From Paulinella micropora (taxonomy: Eukaryota > Cercozoa > Imbricatea > Euglyphida), in contig BJOX01000300.1 in NCBI GenBank assembly GCA_009731375.1, positions 525,999-589,998 of the forward strand: 64,000 bases of DNA, given 5' to 3'. The notes under the pieces are model-generated. The model did no database searches, was not told where the DNA came from, and saw nothing but the letters and a program-made list of their open reading frames with translations. Below, in pieces: positions 1-9,744 of the stretch. The stretch's first letter is position 1; every line of letters starts with the position of its first letter. Both the position numbers and the translations under genes were made by a program.

Positions 1-2
1 TG

Positions 3-1526
3 CCATCTTTCCTTGGTACTCTTCTCTCGTCCCCGCAGCGACCGAACATACATATTGTTGAACAATGCTATGACGCTGGTTTGCTCACTTCGATTTCGGC
101 GCTCAACCCGACTCTTCCACCCGCTACGGCCTTCCTCGGTCCTCCACAGACACCTGTACGTCGGACGCTGCGAACTGCACCAGCGTCAATGACATCAAGT
201 TCGGGCACCAGCACGTTGGCACCCATCCCGGAAGGCTCTGTACCTCCAGCAATCTCTACTGCGACGGCAGCTCAGATCGCCAGAGAGGAAGAAATTCCTA
301 CTGCGACAGCAACCCAAACGGCTGCAGCAACAATCGCCAGAGAAGAAGCAGAGCGCGAGGCTACCGAACGAGCTGAAGAAGTGGCACGACAGCTTGCCGA
401 GGAGGAAGAACGAGAGCGGCAGGAGGAAGCGGAACAAGCACGGGAAGACGAACGAAAACAGGAACAAAAGGTGGGGGAGATCGTCGAAGACAACAACGGC
501 AACGAAGGTGACGGCGAGACTGGCAGCTTGCCAGACCAAGGTGCCAACCCCGCTGAACAATCACAGCCCAGTGCTCCCCGTTCGGGAGGCTCCTCTGGTG
601 ATGCCACTTCATCCCAGTCTTCGCCGCCACGCAGGGTCCTTCGCTCTAACAACTCAGGCGCTACCTCGGGCTACCATATGTATACGCTGTCACGACCTTG
701 CGGACCCGCACACCGCTCCATGTTCATACTGTCTAGTCCGACCGTCATACCGTCACCGGACCACGTTACCTTCGCGCGTGAATTGGCGGTCAACTACCAC
801 GTCGCCAACACGCCGATCCAATTGGCCATCATGCATGCCATCGGCAACGTTCGCGCGTGGGGAGACAAAGCTACGGTCGCCATCATGGACGCCTGTTGGG
901 CCCGTTTCGTCCGCGTCACCGACCATATTCAGCAAGTATGGTGCTCGTTGTCCCTCATCATTTGGCTACAATTCATCCGCGACCTCATCCACGGCCGCCT
1001 GGATAAACATGATACGCGGAAGTCAGCTTTCCAAGCCCTCAATTTACGACGCTTCAGAGAAGAGCAACTTTTGGCGTACATCAACCGATGCATCACGCAC
1101 TACGAAGCTGCACGCGTGATTGGTATGACCATCAGCGACGGAAACCAGCTTGAGGACTTGGGCCGCATGTTGACCCCGATGGAACGCGATCGTTGGAATC
1201 AGCAGGCAGATCAAGTCCTGCTCAGCTACGGTGTCGGATGGCCACGCAACCTAGATGACCTTCTCCCTTGGGCCAGGACCCTTGACCCCAACGTCATGAC
1301 AACGTATTTTGTGACGATGGAGATCCCGGTCCGTACCGACACCGAGGAACCATCTACGCGCAAGCGGGACTACACTCGCCAAGGGCAACCACCCACTCGT
1401 ATTGACCGTCGCTGTCTCCGACGAGGCAGAGCTCAAATTTCTGCCATGCCACATCATCCGTGCGAGCCTAACAAAGACAAACCTTCAAGCCCCGTGGGAC
1501 TTGGCTATCGTCATACCGCCGGCTGA
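3..1526 (+). CDS. Gag-like capsid fragment of element family G (copy A), 5' truncated by window edge
   Basis: The frame is open from base 3, so the first ATG is not the true start. The N-terminal part is Pro/Ser/Thr-rich and then strongly charged (Glu/Arg, probable coiled coil, about residues 85-130 of the long ORF). A helical block of about 200 residues follows, containing LAVNYHVANTPIQLAIMHAI and a WxQFIRDLIHGRLDKHDTRK-type stretch; its shape suggests a retrotransposon Gag capsid. The block is closely similar, over most of its length, to the minus-strand ORF at 43019-44869, which shows family membership. Similarity stops near base 1395, where copy B continues into a basic region and zinc knuckle; here the sequence switches to unrelated residues, so this is a deleted or recombined copy. 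The family assignment is firm. The capsid role is inferred from architecture (it precedes a knuckle and retropepsin in copies B and C). Confidence 0.7.
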   Translation, partial: PSFLGTLLSSPQRPNIHIVEQCYDAGLLTSISALNPTLPPATAFLGPPQTPVRRTLRTAPASMTSSSGTSTLAPIPEGSVPPAISTATAAQIAREEEIPTATATQTAAATIAREEAEREATERAEEVARQLAEEEERERQEEAEQAREDERKQEQKVGEIVEDNNGNEGDGETGSLPDQGANPAEQSQPSAPRSGGSSGDATSSQSSPPRRVLRSNNSGATSGYHMYTLSRPCGPAHRSMFILSSPTVIPSPDHVTFARELAVNYHVANTPIQLAIMHAIGNVRAWGDKATVAIMDACWARFVRVTDHIQQVWCSLSLIIWLQFIRDLIHGRLDKHDTRKSAFQALNLRRFREEQLLAYINRCITHYEAARVIGMTISDGNQLEDLGRMLTPMERDRWNQQADQVLLSYGVGWPRNLDDLLPWARTLDPNVMTTYFVTMEIPVRTDTEEPSTRKRDYTRQGQPPTRIDRRCLRRGRAQISAMPHHPCEPNKDKPSSPVGLGYRHTAG

Positions 1527-1761
1527 CCGTCCTGTGAAAGTCGCGCGGGCCATGTTCTCCCTTCGCAAGCCGTTTGCTGTGCTCGTTCCGGAAGATGCAG
1601 TCGATGCTATCCCACATAGTACCCTTCTACCGACAATAGTCGATGAATGTCACCAAATCGGATATAAAGACAATTTAGTTTGGTTGCTCTTTGGCCTCCA
1701 CATGGAATGGAGCTACAAATACCCTCTTGTCGCTACTTCACGCGCTCCCCGCACCGCTTAA
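1402..1761 (+). CDS. Orphan fragment joined to G copy A; weak methyltransferase-like motif
   Basis: This frame opens exactly where the gag homology of copy A ends and runs about 119 codons. It contains WDLAIVIPPADRP followed by RKPFAVLVPED. The order 'WDLxIxxPP ... KPFAxLxP' resembles the DxxxTNPPF...PFAxLLP layout of the Dam-like methyltransferase domain carried by DIRS-type tyrosine-recombinase retrotransposons. The Asn of NPP is replaced by Ile, and no reverse transcriptase or recombinase is present. If the resemblance is real, copy A is an internally deleted element joining gag to a downstream domain. It may equally be unrelated coding debris. Confidence 0.3.
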   Translation: MTVAVSDEAELKFLPCHIIRASLTKTNLQAPWDLAIVIPPADRPVKVARAMFSLRKPFAVLVPEDAVDAIPHSTLLPTIVDECHQIGYKDNLVWLLFGLHMEWSYKYPLVATSRAPRTA

Positions 1762-2437
1762 GCGAGTCAACTTCGACACCGTTTTAAAGAAAGAACAGGA
1801 ACAGCGATTGGTTTCTCACCACAGTTCCTTAGCGCCATTTAGGTATCCTCATCATCGGCGAATCCTCCCCGTGAGGATTAACCATCCCCCATCACTCTCA
1901 AGTGGGTTTTACCCATCGTAATGGCTTCACCCGCCCCGCCCAGCGCTTTTCCCACTTGAACCGTCATCGTCCCTAGAAATATTACGCTATGACCGGCGTA
2001 CACATGTAAGTCCTTGATCGCCTCTTATGCCTGCAGGTCAACGATTATTCTCACCGAACTTGAACCCCTCAGTGGTTATATCGGCACGGCACACTTGGTG
2101 CTTCATTGGTTCATCTTGGCTATGAGATACCCGGCCACCTAATTTTCCACGGCTCGACATCGCCTCCCGATATCAACGCTCGCTACTGCGCCTCCATTGT
2201 CCCAGTCCCGCTGCAAATCATGCCGGGATATCCGGCCCCGGCTGATCATCGTCTGCATCGCGCCGGTATAGACGCATCCTTCCTCTACTCTCCCATGGTT
2301 TAAGAGACTCACCCAACTCTCTTTTTCCTTTTGAACATTTTTTTTAGTGAGACGACATACTTCGTTCGTTAATCACTCATTCTGTACGCAACTCAACTCA
2401 ACCGTTAGGTCTGGAGGGGGGGGGGGGAAGCTATCCG
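1762..2437. other. No gene seen; spacer between G copy A and R copy 1
   Basis: No convincing ORF, repeat or RNA gene was recognised. The stretch has short open frames only and a G homopolymer near 2416-2427 just before the R terminal repeat. It could be decayed 3' sequence of the G element. Confidence 0.5.
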
Positions 2438-2580
2438 CAGACTGAGCACCTTAACGACAGGCCAAAACATTTACCGTTGATAAGACACTCTTTTTGACCG
2501 GTTCATTACATTCTCCTCTGCACGACGTTTCGACTTCACTAACTAGTTTTCGATTCCGTTCAGAAATGATTTCAAACGAT
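2438..2580. repeat. Left terminal inverted repeat of R copy 1
   Basis: This stretch is the approximate reverse complement of 13895-14052 and of 52156-52306. Shared blocks include CAGACTGAGCACCTTAACGA, TTTACCGTTGA, CGTTTCGACTTCACTAAC and TTCAGAAATGATTTC. The repeat is imperfect, so it has been diverging. Confidence 0.75.
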
Positions 2581-2843
2581 CAGTTCAAAGTTCTTTTTAG
2601 GTATTGCCATTTTTCCTGTTCGTATTACCTTTTTTCCCGAATTCACGTGAAAATGCTTTTACGGTAAATTTGTGAACAAGAACGGAAAAACACAATATCT
2701 AACTTGTCTTCCGTTGCCAGTCATTTTCGCATTGAGGCTTCCCAAGTCGATTTGGGAATTTTCAAGTCCAACAACCCGACACTATCAGTTCAAGCCTTTA
2801 AGTTATGACTGTTTAACTTGAAGACTCGCGACACTATCCGTTT

Positions 2844-3080
2844 TGTAATGCCCCCAACGATAGCTCGTAAAAAGTCGGTAATACAACCAAACACAGTCCT
2901 CAAGAATGAGAATGATGTCTCGTTGTATTAGCTCAGTGAAGCCAAAAAGGAAAACGGGAACAGACCAGGAATAAAATGGCATCAGGTCCAATCCGGACAA
3001 ATAATACTGAAAAACAAGCTGGTGCACCTGTCACCAGGAAAAGGTATTTTTTACCGGCTATCCGGGGGGTGATGCCTACA
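2844..3080 (-). repeat. 3' LTR of Ty3/gypsy element
   Basis: 237 bp, TGTAATGCCCCC to GATGCCTACA on the plus strand (element sense TGTAGGC...TTACA). It matches 13225-13461 except for about two substitutions (for example ATGGCATC versus ATAGCATC). Confidence 0.95.
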
Positions 3081-3282
3081 GTACCCCCTCCCGATTTTAT
3101 GACGGAAATAGCATTTTCGTCATACACCTTCTGATTTCTTTCTGCAAATAGTATGCGCTATGGAGTCATGCCACACAGCGCATCGACCCACGGATAGACG
3201 CTAAAAGACGATAAATATATCCTCATACGGCACGTCAAAGCGGATTCTCTAGCCTTTCTTGTAAATTTTGAACTCCTTCCCC

Positions 3283-3315
<33 letters not shown>

Positions 3316-3927
3316 CGGCAGTATGTCAAGAACAAACGTACATTTAAAAAAAAAATACAAGCAACGTGGTGCTGTAGTACGATTCCCCCTTTGATCTCCT
3401 TCTTCTTCTTATCATTATCATTATTATTATTATTATTCACAGGGAGATCGTAAGTACATTGTCTTTTTTAATGACATACCCTTGTATAAGGCGGATATCC
3501 TATGATATAGTATTAGGGGGCCAGTCCTAATAGCTATATCCGAAGTCGAGGTGTATGTACCCGACCCTGCGATATACCGACACAAGTAGAGATTGACCGT
3601 GCTCAGGTACGACAGTATATAATCTATCGTAAAAAATAATTTAATGAAAGTTTCAGAGAACATTTCATTTTCGAGAACATCATCCCAGGACTTGGAAAGG
3701 GTCATACCCGGGAACACCATCGCTCAATACACTAGCGATCCCCGTATACGGTGTAGTATCATCGTCGATCGACCTTTCGCACTCGTATGTTGCGATCGAA
3801 TGCCAAGTTATATCACTGAGTCTTTTTAATATTCATATTGATAACTGATGATGCATGATCAAATCATGATACGCCGTGGGCAATCAATCAGTTTATTTGA
3901 GACGCATAAAGAAAAATAGTTTCTTTG
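3081..3927 (-). other. 3' non-coding segment of Ty3/gypsy element
   Basis: Lies between the pol stop and the 3' LTR. It contains a T homopolymer near 3286-3316 and an ATT microsatellite near 3412-3437. No convincing gene. Confidence 0.6.
3083..3092 (-). other. Polypurine tract of Ty3/gypsy element
   Basis: In element sense the 3' LTR is preceded by GGGAGGGGGT and then AC, directly before TGTAGGC. This is the expected plus-strand primer position. Confidence 0.75.
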
Positions 3928-6900
3928 TCACTGCCTTCGTCGTCTGGCGCGGATTTCTTTGCCTGGTGGAGGACCACCAACAAAAGTCAGATCGAACTTT
4001 GACTGTTCGAGAATGTCCCAGATCTTATTAGGGATTCCGCCCAACGATAATTCAAAAGGGACATCAAGCACTCCTCTTGGCAGTGTCTGAATGGTCCACG
4101 CAGTGTAATCCTTGTCTCTGGGAGTAATTGTATCATCCCATGTCTCGAGACTTTTTGCGTCTTTATATACTGGCAGATAATGTCTTGCCTTTGGATCCTC
4201 AACCGGGTCCATACTTCTCCAGAACTGGAGTATCGGTTGTACTATCTTTGCGGCTGATGATATTTTGAGTGTCCGTGTGACACGCATCTGTCGTGGGACC
4301 GCCACGACCCGCATCAAGTATAAGTCTGAGAGAGTGTCATCAGCGACATGTTGTTCCGCTGGTCTCATCAGATAGAAAACATTTTTCACCCATGCGATGG
4401 TTGCTATCGCATCGCCTTCCTTCCATCGCTCATGGACAATCTCAACGTTGCCCGCGTTTGGGTCAGTGTCCGTTCCCTCCTCCTCCTGGTAGACGTCCTT
4501 TGATCTCATCGACCTCATCGCCTTCCTCGGTTGGTCGTTGATAAGATCATTCCGCGCTCTCCTTAGCTGCGCCTCTGTGATCTTCTCCTTCTTTCCGCTA
4601 TGCTCTCGCGGAGACTTGGACTGAGTCCCCACCGCGCTTATGCGGTCAGTCTTCTCCTTGCTGTCCACCTCACTCTCCTCCTTCTCAGCTATCGGTGCCC
4701 GATAAGCATCGTCTTGGTCTATGCCAGCCTCCTTGTGGATGGGCGGCACCTCTTTGAAATCATCCTTCATCCGTTTTAACGCCTCCTCAACGGATTCATC
4801 TTCCAGTAAGAAGGGATCATACTTAATCAGCCTTCTTACATTCACAATTTGCACCTTCCCTCTACCCCTGATCTTGTAATTCAGAGGTCCCGTCTGTTCC
4901 ATAATCTGATAAGGTCCTTTCCAGTGAGTGAACAGCTTAGAGCTGACTCCCTTCGGGACTTGAGGATGGTACAATAGTACAATATCCCCGACCTGGAACT
5001 TGATCTGATCCAAGTGCGCTTGTCGCACCCCTTCAGCATCAGTCTTTCGGCGCTCCGCCTCTCTATGCGCCCTGACTATTTGTTCCGCCTCCATCTTCAC
5101 TCTAAGTCTCATCCCAAACAACTCATCCGCATCCGCCCAAGTGTCTTTTGGGTGAAGGAGCGAAGTCGGGATATCAGGCTCACGCCCATATACTAACTGA
5201 TATGGCGAGATTGAGCTCTTCGAGCCTCCTAACGCCGTAGAGGGTAGACAGTTCATTGCAAACGCAAATGATGGTGCTGCCTCGACCCATGCTCTTTGAT
5301 TCTCCTTCTTCGTGCAATACATCTTTAGCGAGGCTTTGAGGGGTCTGTGTACCCGCTCGATTTTCCCATTTGCTCGCGGGTTATAGGCAGTAACATATTG
5401 CCATTTCATCCCGTAATACTTAGATAGTTTGTCGATGACCTCGTTATTAAAGTCCGAGCCTCGATCAGAACATATCTTTCTTGGTACTCCGATCTGTGAG
5501 ATGATCCTATCGATCAGCGCCTCGGCCGTCGTCTTGCCGGTAACGTCTTTGACAGGGATGATCCACACATAGTTGGTGGCTCTGTCAATAGCCGTAAGGA
5601 GGTATTTGTAACCATCCTTCGATTCTGGGAAAGGTCCCACATGATCAATGTGTATAAACTCAAACATCCCCGCATGAAGAGGAAATTCGCCAATCAGGCC
5701 GAAATTTGCCTTCAGTGGTGTTTTGTTTATCTTGCACGGGATGCATGCATCCACCGCCTGATCTATCTCCTCCTTCATCTTCTTCCACCAGAATCGCCTC
5801 GCTACGAACATATGAGTTCGTTGTCGACCCGGATGCGCCAAAAGTGGGCAATTGTGGGCTGCGACAAATATAAATCGTCTCAGACTCTCCGGTACCCAAA
5901 GGGTCCATTTGTCCGGCTGTGACGCATAGCGACCGTGAAGGCCCTTGTACCACAGTAGACCATCTCTCCATCCCATCTCCTTCATCTGATCTTTGATCGC
6001 TTTCGTCATCCGTAGCTCATCCGGGTTCTGATATAACTGTATCAGTTCTTTAAACTCCGGATCTTGAGCCTGTTGTTGCCTCCATGCGGTCGCGGTAATA
6101 CTATGGATAGTACCATCTTCTAGCCGTACCCCGATTCTTTCCGGGTCATCGTCTAGGTCACTTCTCCGCTCTTGAGGAGGCTCCGCATAAACTTCCTGCG
6201 TCTCCTCTTCCTCTCTTATGTTCGCCTTCGCATTCTCATATACCTCATAGGACCACTCAGCGTCCTCCTGGGTATGTAGCTCACAACATATCCCGTGATC
6301 CGGGCCTTGTGGACTGTACCGTAGACCTGTGCGGTCATATCGGACTCCACTCGCCATCTCCATCGCCTCAATGTGGCTGACCTCATACACCTTGTCAGTG
6401 GACAAGTCTTCCATCTCCACCGTGGACACCAACGCCGATACTTCTGAGTTAAACTCTAGCCTAGAGAGGCTATCAGCGACCACATTTCGCTTTCCCGGTA
6501 GATGGACCATTGTAAAATCGAAACAAGACAAGAACGCTTGCCACCGCGCCAGCCGTCCCGTCTGTTCATGATTCATCAACCATAACAGGTTATGATGATC
6601 AGTTCTGACAGTAAATTGAGGTCCTCCCCACAAATACTCTCTGAGCCTCTTGAGGGCCCATACTACCGCCAACGCCTCTCTTTGCCTTGTGCAATAGTTT
6701 CTCTCCGCCGCACACAACTTCCTACTAATAAACATGATTGGGCGTAATTTCTTCTCCTCATCCTCTTGTTGTAATACAGCCCCAATCGCAAACTTAGATG
6801 CGTCTGTATCGACTACGAATTGTTTCGTAAAGTCGGGCATCGTTAACACCAGTCCTCCGTCTTTCGGGTCTTTGTAAATGAGATCTTTGAGCGCATGAAA

Positions 6901-9708
6901 CGCTTGCAAAGCCTCTTCGTCCCACTTCTCAAAGTCTCCAAAATCTATCATTTTCTCCACTTTAGCCCGTGTTGCACCCCAATCGGGTATAAACTGGCTA
7001 TAGTATTGCGCCATCGCAAGGAATGAGTGCAATTCAGTGCGGTTCTTCGGTATCGGTCGATTCATAATCTCCTCCCTCTTCTCTTTGGATATCGAGACTC
7101 GATTATGGGAGATCTCGTACCCTAAGTATGTCACACTCGTCTTGGCAAGTTGACACTTCTTTAGATTGCACTTCAGGCCAAAAGCTCCGATGCGCCTGAA
7201 TATATCGGACAAATGATCGATATGCTCCTCCATTGTGTTAGAGTATACGATAATGTCATCGATATAGCAAAATGCATATTCTCCCGCCTTCTGTCCCCGC
7301 CTTCTCATAAAGCCACCGTCAGACAAATCATCGTACTGACTGCTCAACATCTTCTGCATCGCCTTCTGGAAAAGTCCTGGGGCTTGCTTGAGGCCCATCG
7401 GAAGCACTTTCCATTGGTATATTTCCATACCCACCACAAACGCCGTCAGCCATCTGGACTTTTCCTCCAGTGGTATCTGCCAGAAGCCATTCTTAAGGTC
7501 AATGACCGAATAGAATTTTGCATTCCGCAGTACTCTCCTTCCTTCTTCTAATGTCGGGAGAGGATTTCTCTCTTCCTCCAGCACCTTGTTAACACGAGCA
7601 TAGTTAACTGTCAGGCGCCATTCTCCTCCTGGCTTCGGCACTATTCTCGGTTGTGAGACTATTGAGGATGTTGATCTCTCAATAAAGTCCTCATTGAGCA
7701 GCTGTCTTGCTAGCTCCTCCGCTATCTTCGCCTCATGTATACTCAAATTCGCCCTTCGTGGTGCCGGTGACGGCTCCGCACCCGGTATTTTGTAAATAAC
7801 CGCAGTGAAATCTTCAGGCTTGACACCACCTGCATGTGGAGGGTCAAAAATTTCCTTGTTCGCCTCTAATTTGGCTTTTAAAAGCTCCTTCTCCTTCTCC
7901 GTGCCTACTCCTTCTTCCAATATTTTCCGCGCCGCCTCTTGAAAATCTTCATCAGACATCTGCTTATGCTGCTTGAGGGGTTCTCTGTCCTCCTCCAAGC
8001 CTAAGTCCTCTTCCGAGACATCATCTAGGCCCGTCTTTTCATACGTGACCGTGTCCGGCTCATCATCTTTACCGAGCTCCACCAGCATGTCAATGAGTCT
8101 CGCGTATTGCAAAGGAGCTTTACGGGTGTAAAAACCATCAAAGCATGTGAATGCTTGCGGTATCAATTTCAACTTGTCGAGGTCTCTGAGCTTCCGCTTG
8201 TATGCACTGCTCTGCTCACGAGTTCCCATACGACAAGCCACCACTAGCTGTTGCTTGCGAGAGGGTACCGGTATAGGATGATCAATAAGCCGGTCCCTTA
8301 TTTCCTGCGCCCATATCGCCTTCTCATTATATGGCAGGATAATAGTATACGGCTTATTATTTTCGAATAAAGTCCGTAAGCATTTCTTCACTTCAGACAG
8401 TGAACGCGGCCACGTGGGCTCGTCACCCCAGAAATCAGTAATAAAACTTTTAATAGTTTCTGGTGGAGTATCCGGGATTCGCCCCGTTCTCCTTGGTACA
8501 AACGCCTCCCTTTTTTCTTCTCCTACTTTCGCATGGAAACAGTATCCGTTAGTAATATGGACATCTGTTCCTACTCCTTCCGCGAATCTCGCCAACGACG
8601 GGCTTCTTTGTGCGACACATATAATCTCCTCCTTTCGCTTCTCGATTAAGTCATCAATAGACTTTTTGTCCCAATGGCATGTCGGAACTGTGACAGTGCA
8701 CACTTGGGATTCCCAATTGTCGGTCCAGGACAGTTCATCCGGTCTTACGACATGGGGGTGAACGTACACCTCAAGTGCCTCATGTGCGATGGCCATCTTT
8801 TTGTGATCCGTCGCTAGACTCAGCTCATAAGCCTCATAAGAGTCAGTAGCGTTGAAGGGATCAATATCGTTCTCTTCTCCTCTTTTTACTCCATATATCA
8901 CTCGCCGTGCGGCGCAATCAATCACAGCCCCCATCGTAGCCAATTGGTCATACGATAGTAATATTGACCCGTGGTAACCGGGGACGACATAGAGGTCCAT
9001 ACGGTATACTCGTGCGGATTTCAATTTAAAGGTCAGTGTGATGATTCCCGTGATATCCGTCCGGCTGCTCACTCCTTTGAGAGTGCCCGTTGACTTTTTC
9101 ATATTTCCGTCCACCCAGTCCCGGTATCGATTAAAAAACTTCCTGCCGACAATATTAATATTCGCCATCGTATCATTACCAACTTTTAATATTGTCTTCA
9201 ATGTTTCACAATAAAGTTCCGTATAACACAGAGCATCGGGCCTGTGTATATTGGCTGCGAGAACAAGAACTTTACGTTCCAAATTTTGGAGTCTTGTCTC
9301 TAAGTTTTTCAACTCCTCCTTCTTCTCCTCCTGCTTCACCTCATTAACATTTTTATTATTCTGCGGTACTGGTGCGTTTACTATTTGAGCGACATTGTCT
9401 TGTGGTACTTGAGTACACACATTGTCTTTTTGCTCGCCACCCGCCGCGACCGTAGACATTGAGTCTGTTCGTGGTTGTTTGCTTGGCCGAGGCGATACGT
9501 CTGCCATTGGCCTCCTCGCCTCCATCGCAAGTCTCGCCTTCCTATTTGCATCAGTTATCATTGGTAACCGTGCTGTATGAACGGGTATGAGACTACCTTG
9601 GGGCTGCAGTCTCTGTGTACCCACATCTTTGTTTTCACATAGAGGAAGCGTTGGCCCAGTCTGCACAACAGCATTAGAAAGCACTGTGACTTTAGGGTTA
9701 AACTTCAC
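3928..9708 (-). CDS. pol: Ty3/gypsy Pol polyprotein (1926 aa): PR-RT-RH-INT
   Basis: Protease-like segment at about 170-270: NDTMANINIVGRKFF at the catalytic position, then GIITLTFKL and GSILLSYDQL...GAVID. RT at about 660-890: FYSVIDLKNGFWQIPL, LPMGLKQAPGLFQ and catalytic YIDDIIVYSN. RNase H at about 955-1080: VVDTDASKFAIGAVL, ER..Y..REALAVVWAL and RTDHHNLLWLM. Integrase zinc-binding H-H-C-C at about 1270-1310 (HPGRQRTH...CIPC), then the DDE core with IDHVGP, SDRGSDF and NPRANGKIERVHR. GPY/F-like WKGPYQIMEQTGPLNYKI near 1590. About 300 further residues are unrecognised; no chromodomain is evident. The frame is uninterrupted, so the enzyme may be functional. Oddity: the protease reads DTM where retropepsins have DTG or DSG. 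Confidence 0.95.
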   Translation of the reverse strand: MKFNPKVTVLSNAVVQTGPTLPLCENKDVGTQRLQPQGSLIPVHTARLPMITDANRKARLAMEARRPMADVSPRPSKQPRTDSMSTVAAGGEQKDNVCTQVPQDNVAQIVNAPVPQNNKNVNEVKQEEKKEELKNLETRLQNLERKVLVLAANIHRPDALCYTELYCETLKTILKVGNDTMANINIVGRKFFNRYRDWVDGNMKKSTGTLKGVSSRTDITGIITLTFKLKSARVYRMDLYVVPGYHGSILLSYDQLATMGAVIDCAARRVIYGVKRGEENDIDPFNATDSYEAYELSLATDHKKMAIAHEALEVYVHPHVVRPDELSWTDNWESQVCTVTVPTCHWDKKSIDDLIEKRKEEIICVAQRSPSLARFAEGVGTDVHITNGYCFHAKVGEEKREAFVPRRTGRIPDTPPETIKSFITDFWGDEPTWPRSLSEVKKCLRTLFENNKPYTIILPYNEKAIWAQEIRDRLIDHPIPVPSRKQQLVVACRMGTREQSSAYKRKLRDLDKLKLIPQAFTCFDGFYTRKAPLQYARLIDMLVELGKDDEPDTVTYEKTGLDDVSEEDLGLEEDREPLKQHKQMSDEDFQEAARKILEEGVGTEKEKELLKAKLEANKEIFDPPHAGGVKPEDFTAVIYKIPGAEPSPAPRRANLSIHEAKIAEELARQLLNEDFIERSTSSIVSQPRIVPKPGGEWRLTVNYARVNKVLEEERNPLPTLEEGRRVLRNAKFYSVIDLKNGFWQIPLEEKSRWLTAFVVGMEIYQWKVLPMGLKQAPGLFQKAMQKMLSSQYDDLSDGGFMRRRGQKAGEYAFCYIDDIIVYSNTMEEHIDHLSDIFRRIGAFGLKCNLKKCQLAKTSVTYLGYEISHNRVSISKEKREEIMNRPIPKNRTELHSFLAMAQYYSQFIPDWGATRAKVEKMIDFGDFEKWDEEALQAFHALKDLIYKDPKDGGLVLTMPDFTKQFVVDTDASKFAIGAVLQQEDEEKKLRPIMFISRKLCAAERNYCTRQREALAVVWALKRLREYLWGGPQFTVRTDHHNLLWLMNHEQTGRLARWQAFLSCFDFTMVHLPGKRNVVADSLSRLEFNSEVSALVSTVEMEDLSTDKVYEVSHIEAMEMASGVRYDRTGLRYSPQGPDHGICCELHTQEDAEWSYEVYENAKANIREEEETQEVYAEPPQERRSDLDDDPERIGVRLEDGTIHSITATAWRQQQAQDPEFKELIQLYQNPDELRMTKAIKDQMKEMGWRDGLLWYKGLHGRYASQPDKWTLWVPESLRRFIFVAAHNCPLLAHPGRQRTHMFVARRFWWKKMKEEIDQAVDACIPCKINKTPLKANFGLIGEFPLHAGMFEFIHIDHVGPFPESKDGYKYLLTAIDRATNYVWIIPVKDVTGKTTAEALIDRIISQIGVPRKICSDRGSDFNNEVIDKLSKYYGMKWQYVTAYNPRANGKIERVHRPLKASLKMYCTKKENQRAWVEAAPSFAFAMNCLPSTALGGSKSSISPYQLVYGREPDIPTSLLHPKDTWADADELFGMRLRVKMEAEQIVRAHREAERRKTDAEGVRQAHLDQIKFQVGDIVLLYHPQVPKGVSSKLFTHWKGPYQIMEQTGPLNYKIRGRGKVQIVNVRRLIKYDPFLLEDESVEEALKRMKDDFKEVPPIHKEAGIDQDDAYRAPIAEKEESEVDSKEKTDRISAVGTQSKSPREHSGKKEKITEAQLRRARNDLINDQPRKAMRSMRSKDVYQEEEGTDTDPNAGNVEIVHERWKEGDAIATIAWVKNVFYLMRPAEQHVADDTLSDLYLMRVVAVPRQMRVTRTLKISSAAKIVQPILQFWRSMDPVEDPKARHYLPVYKDAKSLETWDDTITPRDKDYTAWTIQTLPRGVLDVPFELSLGGIPNKIWDILEQSKFDLTFVGGPPPGKEIRARRRRQ

Positions 9709-9741
9709 AGTCTTCTCCTTCCTCTCTTCTTCCCCCTCCAG

Positions 9742-9744
9742 TCA
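9742..9744 (-). promoter_or_regulatory. In-frame UGA between gag and pol; candidate readthrough site
   Basis: Gag ends ...GAG GTG GTG GAA TGA CTG GAG GGG GAA. Downstream codons stay open in the same frame into pol, whose first ATG lies 11 codons later at 9708. UGA followed by CU is a favourable readthrough context in several viruses (UGA-CUA is the strong form; here CUG). Gag-Pol could therefore be made by stop suppression rather than frameshifting. Reinitiation at the pol ATG is the alternative. Confidence 0.5.
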
